5,666 nucleotides of DNA from contig JAEEUY010000166.1 in assembly GCA_016290715.1 (NCBI GenBank), positions 1 to 5,666 of the forward strand. Direction: 5' to 3'. Both the position numbers and the translations under genes were made by a program. Source of the stretch: Bacteroidales bacterium. Its GTDB lineage: Bacteria; Bacteroidota; Bacteroidia; Bacteroidales; WCHB1-69. Every line of letters starts with the position of its first letter. The stretch's first letter is position 1. Of this stretch, positions 1 through 5,666 are shown in pieces. The notes under the pieces are model-generated. The model searched no databases. It was given only the letters and a program-made list of their open reading frames with translations, and was not told the DNA's origin.

Positions 1-1793
1 TAGAGAAATACTGCGACGATGAACTTTTGAAAAAACTCACTCCGCAACGCTCACAAGGGATGAAGCATTTGAAGTTTTCATTACTCATGTTAGCGTTAAC
101 ATTTTTCATTATCGCCGCCGCCAATCCACAAACCGCAGGAAAAGTAGAGAAAGTAAAGCGCCAAGGGGTGGATATCATGCTTTGTTTAGACGTTTCAAAT
201 AGCATGTTGGCTGCCGACATACAACCGAATCGATTGAGTGCCTGCAAAATGGCCATCAACCGATTCATCGACAAGTTGCAAGGCGACCGCGTCGGTCTGG
301 TGGTCTTTGCAGGAAAAGCGTTTGTACAGCTTCCCATCACTACCGATTATGCTGCTGCTAAAATGTTTGTCAATCAGATTGATACAAAAATGATGCCCGT
401 TCAAGGCACCGATATCGCCGCAGCATTAGAAACCGCAGCCAACGCCCTCTCTCCTGCCGACGACTCATTCATTACCGATACAAAGGAAAATAAGACATCC
501 AAAGTCATTCTTTTGGCATCCGACGGTGAAGATCATTATCCGGAAAGCATTGAAATGGCCGAAGAACTGGGGGAAAATGGGTTCATCATTCATACTATTG
601 GCATTGGAAGCACAAAAGGAGTTCCAATACCCAATAAATTGAACGGCACCCAATTCAAAAAAGACAAAGATGGGAATACCGTTATCACACGGCTCAATGA
701 ACAAATACTCAAAACCATTGCCAACAAAGGGAAAGGCACGTACGTGCACGCCAACAATGCCAACATGGGATTCGAAAATATTTTAAATGAAATTAATGCT
801 ATGGATAAATCGGAAATAGAGGATATGAATTATACCTATTACCAATCCCTGTATTTGTACCCTCTCTTGATTGGTTTTATTTTATTATTCATTGATTCTT
901 TGTTGTTTACGTCCAAGCCCAAACTCAAAGACTGGATTAACAGAACCCGAAGACAATATAAAGTTACCTCGATTCTATTATGCCTTGTTTCCATTCTTTG
1001 CTTAACAAGTTGCAAAGACAAAACACGTCCATCTGTCATTCAGGAAGCCAACAGTGCATTTGCGGAAGGAGATAGTTTGCGCTCGCAAAATGATTTTGTC
1101 CCCGACACAATCACCCCCTTTGACACAACAGGCAATTACCTATATACCACGGCATTAAACCTATACGATTCTGCGGCTGTTAGCGAAATGATCAATTATA
1201 ACGAAGCCAAGTTCAATCAAATTGCCGCCCATTATCGTTTAAATAATTTTGATACCATTTCCCATCTTGCAGATACCTTATCCCAAACCAGCATAGACAA
1301 AAACTTTATTGCACAAGTACTTTATAATAAAGGGAATGCGTATATGCAGCAACAACAATACGGGGCAGCTATCGAAGCTTACAAGTCTTCGCTCAGAAAC
1401 AATCCCAACGACATGGATGCAAAATATAATTTGGTCTATGCTCAAAAAATGGCGAAAAACCATGGAAACGGACAGGGCGCGGGACAAAACAGCGAGCAGA
1501 AACAACAAGACCAACAAAACAAGCAAAATCAAGGGAACGACGGGAACGACCAGAATAAAGAGCAACAAAATAAGAATCAGGATAACAAACAACAACAGCA
1601 ACAGCAAGGTTCACAAGGAGATAAGAAAGAGAAGGGTGAAGAATCGTCTGCCCAACGTGAACAACGTGCAGCCATGATGCGCCAATTGGATGCCCTGCAA
1701 CAAAATGAGCGACAAACACAACAGAAAATGATGATTGAAAAATCAAAAGAAGATAAGAACCAGAACCGAAACAAACAAGAAAAAGATTGGTAG
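1..1793 (+). CDS. batB-batC: BatB-BatC fusion (VWA domain plus TPR protein), 5' partial
   Basis: The frame is open to the left edge (first full codon at 3), so the gene starts upstream; the TTG at 27 is not credible, because residues before and after it match the BatB loop that follows its first membrane helix. Numbering from 27: membrane helix about 15-32; VWA domain about 47-255 with an intact metal site (D55-V-S57-N-S59, T128, D166 in SDGED); membrane helix about 275-294; basic linker 297-312; hydrophobic segment 313-328 ending in LTSC (C329); BatC region with a good TPR at about 427-460 and the start of another; Q/N/K-rich tail 480-535; helical charged end closing in KDW, typical of BatC. 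In most Bacteroidetes batB and batC are separate; here no stop and no ATG, GTG or close TTG divides them. VWA proteins of this class work with MoxR ATPases at the inner membrane; Bacteroides fragilis bat mutants lose aerotolerance. Family assignment is sure; the exact biochemical role is unknown for the family. Confidence 0.93.
   Translation, partial: EKYCDDELLKKLTPQRSQGMKHLKFSLLMLALTFFIIAAANPQTAGKVEKVKRQGVDIMLCLDVSNSMLAADIQPNRLSACKMAINRFIDKLQGDRVGLVVFAGKAFVQLPITTDYAAAKMFVNQIDTKMMPVQGTDIAAALETAANALSPADDSFITDTKENKTSKVILLASDGEDHYPESIEMAEELGENGFIIHTIGIGSTKGVPIPNKLNGTQFKKDKDGNTVITRLNEQILKTIANKGKGTYVHANNANMGFENILNEINAMDKSEIEDMNYTYYQSLYLYPLLIGFILLFIDSLLFTSKPKLKDWINRTRRQYKVTSILLCLVSILCLTSCKDKTRPSVIQEANSAFAEGDSLRSQNDFVPDTITPFDTTGNYLYTTALNLYDSAAVSEMINYNEAKFNQIAAHYRLNNFDTISHLADTLSQTSIDKNFIAQVLYNKGNAYMQQQQYGAAIEAYKSSLRNNPNDMDAKYNLVYAQKMAKNHGNGQGAGQNSEQKQQDQQNKQNQGNDGNDQNKEQQNKNQDNKQQQQQQGSQGDKKEKGEESSAQREQRAAMMRQLDALQQNERQTQQKMMIEKSKEDKNQNRNKQEKDW
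969..1013 (+). other. Internal signal-like segment with lipobox at the BatB/BatC junction
   Basis: This stretch encodes residues 315-329 of the fusion (numbered from 27): a run of S, I, L, C and V ending in L-T-S-C. A linker with seven K/R residues precedes it and K-D-K follows. It has the layout of a lipoprotein signal peptide (basic n-region, hydrophobic core, lipobox with cysteine at position 1011-1013) but lies inside the protein, after the last BatB helix. Under the positive-inside rule the linker is cytoplasmic and the segment carries the BatC part into the periplasm. Whether signal peptidase II can cut here is not known. Confidence 0.55.
1464..1631 (+). repeat. Low-complexity CAA/CAG/AAY-rich tract coding a Q/N/K-rich tail
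   Basis: These bases encode residues 480-535 of the BatB-BatC fusion, almost only Q, N, K, G, D and E, including six glutamines in a row (1590-1607). The codons mix CAA and CAG, so it is a compositional tract and not a perfect trinucleotide repeat. Tails of this kind are common in BatC, between the TPRs and the conserved C-terminal helix, and are expected to be disordered. The tract is likely to vary in length between strains. Confidence 0.75.
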
Positions 1794-1801
1794 AGAAAGA
1801 G
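1792..1801 (+). promoter_or_regulatory. Purine-rich ribosome binding region of batD
   Basis: The purine run AGAGAAAGAG overlaps the batB-batC stop codon and lies two bases before the ATG at 1804. It is not a good Shine-Dalgarno sequence, but Bacteroidetes rely little on one. It supports 1804 over the in-frame ATG at 1735, which lies inside the upstream gene and would put 23 basic residues before a normal signal peptide. Confidence 0.35.
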
Positions 1802-1803
1802 TT

Positions 1804-3612
1804 ATGCGAATAAAATTATTAAAAGTCACATTTATCCTCGGGTGTATCTTCCTATGGAGCATCGCCTCGTTGAAAGCACAAGAGTGCAAAGCTACAGCAC
1901 CTTCCAAAGTGGGGATTAACGAATCCATACAATATACGGTTCGGGTAAACGAAAAACCGAGTAAGGTGGCAGCCCAAGATTTTGGTACTTTCACCTTACA
2001 AAGCGGTCCAAGCACCAGTTATTCAAGTTCTACCTCATGGGTAAACGGACAAGTAACCAGTTCAACAGAATATAGTTACACCTATGTACTGCGCCCGACT
2101 AAATTGGGAGAACAAACGATTCCCGGGGTTACCTTTGTATTAAATGGGAAACAGGTAAAGAGCAACAGTGTAAAAGTGGTGGTAACCCAAGAAAACCAAA
2201 GAGCCCAACAACAGCAGGCACAACGAAGATCCAGCTTTTGGGATTTCCCTGAAATGACTGCACCTCCGCGCGAAATCAGCAAAGATGACATTATGCTTAA
2301 AGCTTTTGCCTCCAAAAGCAACCCCTATCAAGGGGAAGAGGTTATTGTTACCCATAAGCTGTATTTAAGCAATAATATCCATAATTTCCAACCTACCAAC
2401 AATGAACTCCCCTCCCAACCTGATCTATGGACATATACCTTAGGGAATCCTGATGCAGAGGTGAAACATACCGTAGAGAATTTGAATGGGAAACGATATG
2501 AAGTGTATGAACTGCGTAAAACAGCGGTATATCCACAAAAATCAGGGACTATTACCATCACCCCGTTGGAATTAGAAGGGATTGTAACCATACCTTCAGG
2601 ATTCTTCGGACGGCAAGAAAAAATGACCATTAAATCAAATAGCGTAACACTTAATGTCAAACCACTGCCAACCAACGGGAAACCAGCTAATTTCAGTGGT
2701 CTGGTCGGAACTTTCTCCATGAAATCGTCGCTAACCAAAGATGAAATGGAGTCAAATGATGCCACTAATTTACTCATCACCATTTCAGGGAAAGGCAATT
2801 TACAACTTATTGAAAATCCGAATATTACATTCCCAAACGATTTCGATGTTACAGAACCCACCATCAACGACAAGATACAAACAGGCGGCAGCAACGTAAA
2901 TGGATCACGTACTTTTGAATATGTAATTATTCCCCGCGTGGCAGGCAAGTTCACCATACCATCTGCAGAATTCACCTATTTTGATTTGAGTTCCAACAGT
3001 TACAAAACACTGACGACTGAAAGTTACGAACTTACAGTTGCAAAAGGAAATAATGAGGAATCGGTATCCAACTCCTCTTATCAGAAAGATATACAGATAT
3101 TGGACAAGGATATTCGATATATCAAAACGAAAAACACATCATGTTATAAGAAAAAAGCGCCATTCTTTGGCACCCCAATGTATTTAGCGCTTCTTTTTTC
3201 TCCCCTATTTGTGTTTGTTATTCTGTTGATTTTATGGCGGAAACGGATCCAGTCGCGTGAAAATATTGCCCAATTAAGAAACAAACGCGCCAACAAAGTG
3301 GCCTTAAAACGGTTGAAAACAGCAAAAAAGATGCTGACTGAAAATAAAGAGGAGGCGTTTTACATAGAAATTTCACGCGCCTTATGGGGCTACATGAGCG
3401 ATAAATTTCACATTCCGATAGCTGATTTATCTATGGATACCGTACGACAACGCCTGACTGAAAAGGGGGTGAGCGATGAGGATATTGAGCAATTTATCCA
3501 TACACTCAATGAGTGCGAATTTGCCCGCTTCGCGCCAGGCGACAGTGCCCAATTAATGAGCAATCTATACAATTCCTCCATTCAATTTATAACACAAATT
3601 GAAAAAAAATAA
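1804..3612 (+). CDS. batD: BatD, aerotolerance operon membrane protein
   Basis: The product has 602 residues from ATG 1804, close to usual BatD size. A signal peptide covers about 1-25 (basic MRIK, hydrophobic core, probable cut after LKA). The periplasmic part looks like successive Ig-like beta domains: about 26-128 with the GPSTS and YSYTYVLRPT blocks typical of the family, a Q-rich linker 129-142, a second domain about 150-285, and a third opened by PLPTNGKP (287-294) and FSGLVGTF. Further BatD hallmarks are GNLQLIENP (from 331) and the block from G367 to D394 ending in TYFD. A membrane helix spans about 459-478, followed by RKR and a cytoplasmic tail of about 124 residues, largely helical. 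The gene starts 10 bases after batB-batC and ends 4 bases before batE, so it is almost surely co-transcribed. BatD has no known enzymatic motif; a scaffold or substrate-binding role beside the VWA proteins is inference. Cysteines are few and no metal site is visible. Confidence 0.95.
   Translation: MRIKLLKVTFILGCIFLWSIASLKAQECKATAPSKVGINESIQYTVRVNEKPSKVAAQDFGTFTLQSGPSTSYSSSTSWVNGQVTSSTEYSYTYVLRPTKLGEQTIPGVTFVLNGKQVKSNSVKVVVTQENQRAQQQQAQRRSSFWDFPEMTAPPREISKDDIMLKAFASKSNPYQGEEVIVTHKLYLSNNIHNFQPTNNELPSQPDLWTYTLGNPDAEVKHTVENLNGKRYEVYELRKTAVYPQKSGTITITPLELEGIVTIPSGFFGRQEKMTIKSNSVTLNVKPLPTNGKPANFSGLVGTFSMKSSLTKDEMESNDATNLLITISGKGNLQLIENPNITFPNDFDVTEPTINDKIQTGGSNVNGSRTFEYVIIPRVAGKFTIPSAEFTYFDLSSNSYKTLTTESYELTVAKGNNEESVSNSSYQKDIQILDKDIRYIKTKNTSCYKKKAPFFGTPMYLALLFSPLFVFVILLILWRKRIQSRENIAQLRNKRANKVALKRLKTAKKMLTENKEEAFYIEISRALWGYMSDKFHIPIADLSMDTVRQRLTEKGVSDEDIEQFIHTLNECEFARFAPGDSAQLMSNLYNSSIQFITQIEKK
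3602..3609 (+). repeat. A8 homopolymer at the batD stop codon
   Basis: Eight adenines form the last two lysine codons of batD and run directly into its TAA stop (3610-3612). The batE frame is open across this point, back to 3599. Loss of one A in a transcript would join batD to batE in frame. A8 tracts are also plain AT-rich gene ends, so a function is not shown. Confidence 0.8.
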
Positions 3613-3616
3613 TACA

Positions 3617-4384
3617 ATGAAAAGATTCCTTACATTATTAATATTATCACTTTGTTTTTCAATTATTTACGGCAGCAATATAGATACTGCAGCCCAAACC
3701 CACATGGCTCTGGGCAATGAGGCCTATCAAAAAGAAAATTATTCGTTGGCCATTGACTACTACACCCAGAATATTGAAGATGGATACGAAAGCGTAAGTT
3801 TGTACTACAATTTAGCAAATGCCTACTACAAAAATGGAAACAACGCACAAGCATTGCTTTGGTATGAACGTGCCCAACGTCTGGCCCCCGCCGATGAAGA
3901 TATCAAGCACAATATTGCCTTTGTCAATCAAAAAATCACCGATAAAATAGAACCCATCCCCACCTCCATTTTTTCACGCTGGTGGACTTCCATCGCTAAA
4001 CAATTCAATGAAAAACAATGGGCAATTATTTCTATCCTCAGTGCCACAATACTTTTAATATCCATTTTATTATTTCTCTTCTCTAAAAATAGAATCATCA
4101 GAATAAGTGGGTTTATTATTCTCTGGATATCTGCTATCCTACTTGTTTTCAGCATCTTATTTGCAGCTAAAGAGAAAAAGGATCTTGAATCCCATCAGGA
4201 AGCCATCATTATGGATTTGGTCGTTGAAGCAAAGAATGAACCCAATGCTTCAGGCAAAACCCTTTTTGTGATTCATGAAGGTTTGAAAGTGGAAATTACT
4301 GCTGAAATGAATGGATGGATTGAAATTAGAATCCCCAATGGAGAAAAAGGGTGGATTATGGAAAATATGGTTGAAGTGATATAA
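3617..4384 (+). CDS. batE: BatE, TPR and SH3-like domain membrane protein
   Basis: The product has 255 residues from ATG 3617, which places a clean signal peptide at the N-terminus (MKRF, then a hydrophobic core to about 19). The in-frame TTG at 3599 lies inside batD and would add only six residues. Two TPR repeats follow at about 27-60 (GNEAYQKENYSLAIDYYTQ) and 61-94 (NLANAYYKNGNNAQALLWYERA, ending LAPADED). An amphipathic WW-containing stretch at 119-134 leads to two membrane helices, about 135-156 and 160-184, joined by a short basic loop (KNRIIR) that should be cytoplasmic. The C-terminal 60 residues form a bacterial SH3-like domain with the typical GW-I-E and KGWI strands. TPRs and SH3 domain would both face the periplasm, fit for protein or peptidoglycan contacts. 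This order of parts is the standard BatE design. It sits 4 bases after batD and 5 bases before the methyltransferase gene, with no terminator on either side. Confidence 0.94.
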   Translation: MKRFLTLLILSLCFSIIYGSNIDTAAQTHMALGNEAYQKENYSLAIDYYTQNIEDGYESVSLYYNLANAYYKNGNNAQALLWYERAQRLAPADEDIKHNIAFVNQKITDKIEPIPTSIFSRWWTSIAKQFNEKQWAIISILSATILLISILLFLFSKNRIIRISGFIILWISAILLVFSILFAAKEKKDLESHQEAIIMDLVVEAKNEPNASGKTLFVIHEGLKVEITAEMNGWIEIRIPNGEKGWIMENMVEVI

Positions 4385-4389
4385 TCAGT

Positions 4390-5598
4390 ATGAAGCGCAA
4401 AGAACAGTTTGTTGCCAAAACATTTGCAGGTTTAGAGACCATTTTAAAAGAAGAATTAGAGACATTAGGCGCCGAAAATTGTCAATTAAGCAAACGTGCT
4501 GTAACTTTTGAAGGTGATTTTGATTTGCTTTACAAGACAAACTACTACAGCCGTTTTGCCTTACGCATATTATGGCAAGTACACCAGTTTGATTTTCGTG
4601 ATAATAAACAGTTTTACGAAAACATTTACAAGTATCCCGCGGAGAATGTGTTGGATGAAAAGGGGAAATTAGCCATTAGCGTTACCATGCACAATACCAT
4701 TTTTCAAACTCCCTTATTTGCCGCACAATTAGCCAAAGATGCTATCTGTGACCGATTCCGTGAACGAACCGACACCCGACCTTCTGTTGATAAAGAACAT
4801 CCGGACGTGCAATTTCATCTACATCTGAATGAGAATATGGCAACCCTGTTTTTGGATGCATCCGGAGATTCGCTGCATAAGCGGGGATACCGCGTTTCCA
4901 TTCATCCTGCCCAAATCAATGAGGTCTTGGCTGCAGGAATAATCAAATTAAGCGGATGGAAACACGACTGTGATTTTATTGACCCCATGTGCGGTTCCGG
5001 AACGATTCTCATTGAAGCAGCGATGCAGGCGTTAAATATTCCTGCAGGCTTCTATCGCAAATATTTCGGCTTTTACACATGGAAAAATTTCGACCGTCGT
5101 CTGTGGAATAAAATCACAGCAGAAGCTGATATCCATGACGATGTGCCTGTTGATTTTTATGGCTACGACATCTCCCCGCGTTTTATCGGAATGGCACAAG
5201 CCAATGTGCGCGCCGCACGACTCGCCGATTTTATTCACTTGCAAAGTCGCTCCATGTTTGAGGTTTCAGTGAAAAATACACCCTCCTGTATCCTTTTCAA
5301 TCCCCCCTATGGCGAAAGATTAGACATGGAGGATATATCCGACTTCTACAAAAATATCGGAGATGCATTGAAACAACATTTTGCAGGATGTAAAGCCTTT
5401 ATTATCAGTTCCAATATGGAAGGCATCAAAAACATCGGACTGCATCCGAGTCGGAAATATCCCCTTTTTAACGGACCTTTAGAATGCAAATTCCTTCGTT
5501 ACGACCTGTATGCGGGAACGAAAAAAAATACTGCTGTCCGCCAAACTTATGGCCTTGATGAAAAAAACGTCAAAAAAAATGATGGAATAAAGCGTTAA
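4390..5598 (+). CDS. rlmL: THUMP-domain class I SAM-dependent RNA methyltransferase (RlmL-like)
   Basis: The product is a 402-residue protein of the COG0116 family, matching the N-terminal (RlmL) half of E. coli RlmKL, which makes m2G2445 in 23S rRNA. An N-terminal ferredoxin-like and THUMP region spans about 1-157 and ends in the family block LHKRGYR (162-168). The Rossmann-fold domain follows, with the SAM-binding motif DPMCGSGT (198-205), a GYD acidic motif (258-260) and the catalytic NPPYGERL (304-311). NPPY enzymes methylate exocyclic amino groups, and together with THUMP this favours guanine N2 in rRNA over DNA adenine; older databases call such proteins putative N6-adenine DNA methylases. 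The E. coli RlmK half is absent, which is normal outside gamma-proteobacteria. The last 25 residues are lysine-rich and lie beyond the conserved fold. The start 5 bases after batE suggests shared transcription with the bat genes. Target base is inferred from the family, not seen. Confidence 0.92.
   Translation: MKRKEQFVAKTFAGLETILKEELETLGAENCQLSKRAVTFEGDFDLLYKTNYYSRFALRILWQVHQFDFRDNKQFYENIYKYPAENVLDEKGKLAISVTMHNTIFQTPLFAAQLAKDAICDRFRERTDTRPSVDKEHPDVQFHLHLNENMATLFLDASGDSLHKRGYRVSIHPAQINEVLAAGIIKLSGWKHDCDFIDPMCGSGTILIEAAMQALNIPAGFYRKYFGFYTWKNFDRRLWNKITAEADIHDDVPVDFYGYDISPRFIGMAQANVRAARLADFIHLQSRSMFEVSVKNTPSCILFNPPYGERLDMEDISDFYKNIGDALKQHFAGCKAFIISSNMEGIKNIGLHPSRKYPLFNGPLECKFLRYDLYAGTKKNTAVRQTYGLDEKNVKKNDGIKR
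5521..5579 (+). repeat. Cluster of A7-A8 tracts at the 3' end of the methyltransferase gene
   Basis: Three adenine runs lie close together: 5521-5528 (A8), 5561-5567 (A7) and 5572-5579 (A8). They encode the lysine-rich tail. Slippage at the last run would meet a stop at once (TGA at 5580 or TAA at 5588), so it would change only the final few residues. They are prone to sequencing and replication error. Confidence 0.7.
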
Positions 5599-5666
5599 GA
5601 AGTTTACACTGTTTGAGCGCATTACAATACAGTGGTTCATCGTTGTATGCTTATTATTAAAAGCGA
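5599..5666 (+). other. Short 3' flank without a callable gene
   Basis: No hairpin with a T-run and no clear Bacteroidetes promoter is seen in these 68 bases. One frame is open from 5591 to the edge and reads a hydrophobic, protein-like peptide (FERITIQWFIVVCLLLKA), but it has no ATG, GTG or TTG after the stop at 5588. An ATG at 5647 could open another frame, with only six codons visible. The next gene, if on this strand, cannot be fixed from here. Confidence 0.4.

Noticed and set aside
27..29. TTG as the start codon of the first gene
   Set aside because: The frame is open to the window edge and the residues around this codon fit the internal loop of BatB; a start here would remove the first membrane helix.
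736..747. Perfect 12-base palindrome GCACGTACGTGC
   Set aside because: It sits in the VWA coding region, and about one such palindrome is expected by chance in a window of this size. No partner site or promoter is nearby.
1278..1607. Minus-strand reading frame with polyleucine
   Set aside because: It is the antisense shadow of the Q/N-rich tract: CAA and CAG read as leucine codons on the other strand. No independent coding signal is seen.
1309..1677. Plus-strand 122-codon frame inside the BatC part
   Set aside because: Low-complexity N/K/T-rich shadow of the same tract in a shifted frame; the real frame gives a recognised protein family.
1735..1803. Earlier in-frame ATG for batD
   Set aside because: It overlaps the conserved C-terminus of the BatC part and puts a basic 23-residue leader before a normal signal peptide that starts at 1804.
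2130..2137. TACCTTTG, a match to the Bacteroidetes -7 promoter element
   Set aside because: No TTTG-type -33 element stands at the right distance, and it lies deep inside batD with no gene start downstream.
2328..2975. Minus-strand reading frame of 215 codons
   Set aside because: It lies wholly antisense to conserved BatD blocks and its translation resembles no family I recognise.
4390..5598. DNA adenine methyltransferase of a restriction-modification system, because of NPPY
   Set aside because: The THUMP region, the LHKRGYR block and NPPYGERL belong to the RlmL RNA methyltransferase family, and no restriction gene is nearby.

Overview
The window is the 3' part of a Bacteroidetes aerotolerance (Bat) operon followed by an RNA methyltransferase gene. 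All four genes lie on the + strand and are packed almost end to end. The complete batD and batE families, the style of the proteins and the A-rich, Shine-Dalgarno-poor gene junctions point to a member of the Bacteroidota, probably order Bacteroidales. Genus cannot be decided from the sequence alone.

Layout: 1-1793 is a 5'-truncated reading frame that joins a BatB protein (von Willebrand A domain between membrane helices) to a BatC protein (TPR repeats, Q/N-rich tail, C-terminal KDW) without a stop codon or a usable internal start. 1804-3612 is batD, a secreted, membrane-anchored protein with Ig-like domains. 3617-4384 is batE (signal peptide, two TPRs, two membrane helices, C-terminal SH3-like domain). 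4390-5598 encodes a THUMP-domain SAM-dependent RNA methyltransferase of the RlmL type. The last 68 bases (5599-5666) hold no gene that can be called. The intergenic gaps are 10, 4 and 5 bases, so one polycistronic message is likely.

How the parts fit: in the known arrangement a MoxR-type AAA+ ATPase and a DUF58 protein precede batA and batB, and all act with the Bat proteins at the inner membrane. Here the predicted topology puts the VWA domain, both TPR modules, the Ig-like domains of BatD and the SH3-like domain of BatE in the periplasm, with a 124-residue cytoplasmic tail on BatD. This looks like one periplasm-facing complex. The MoxR, DUF58 and BatA genes, if present, lie upstream of the window.

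The most interesting point is the BatB-BatC fusion. Its junction has a positively charged linker followed by a hydrophobic segment ending in a lipobox-like LTSC. That segment could simply be a fourth membrane helix, or it could be an internal signal that releases BatC as a lipoprotein. A second, weaker idea is that an A8 tract at the batD stop could allow slippage into batE. This is mostly a recognisable operon with an unusual gene fusion, and I do not see a wholly undescribed system.
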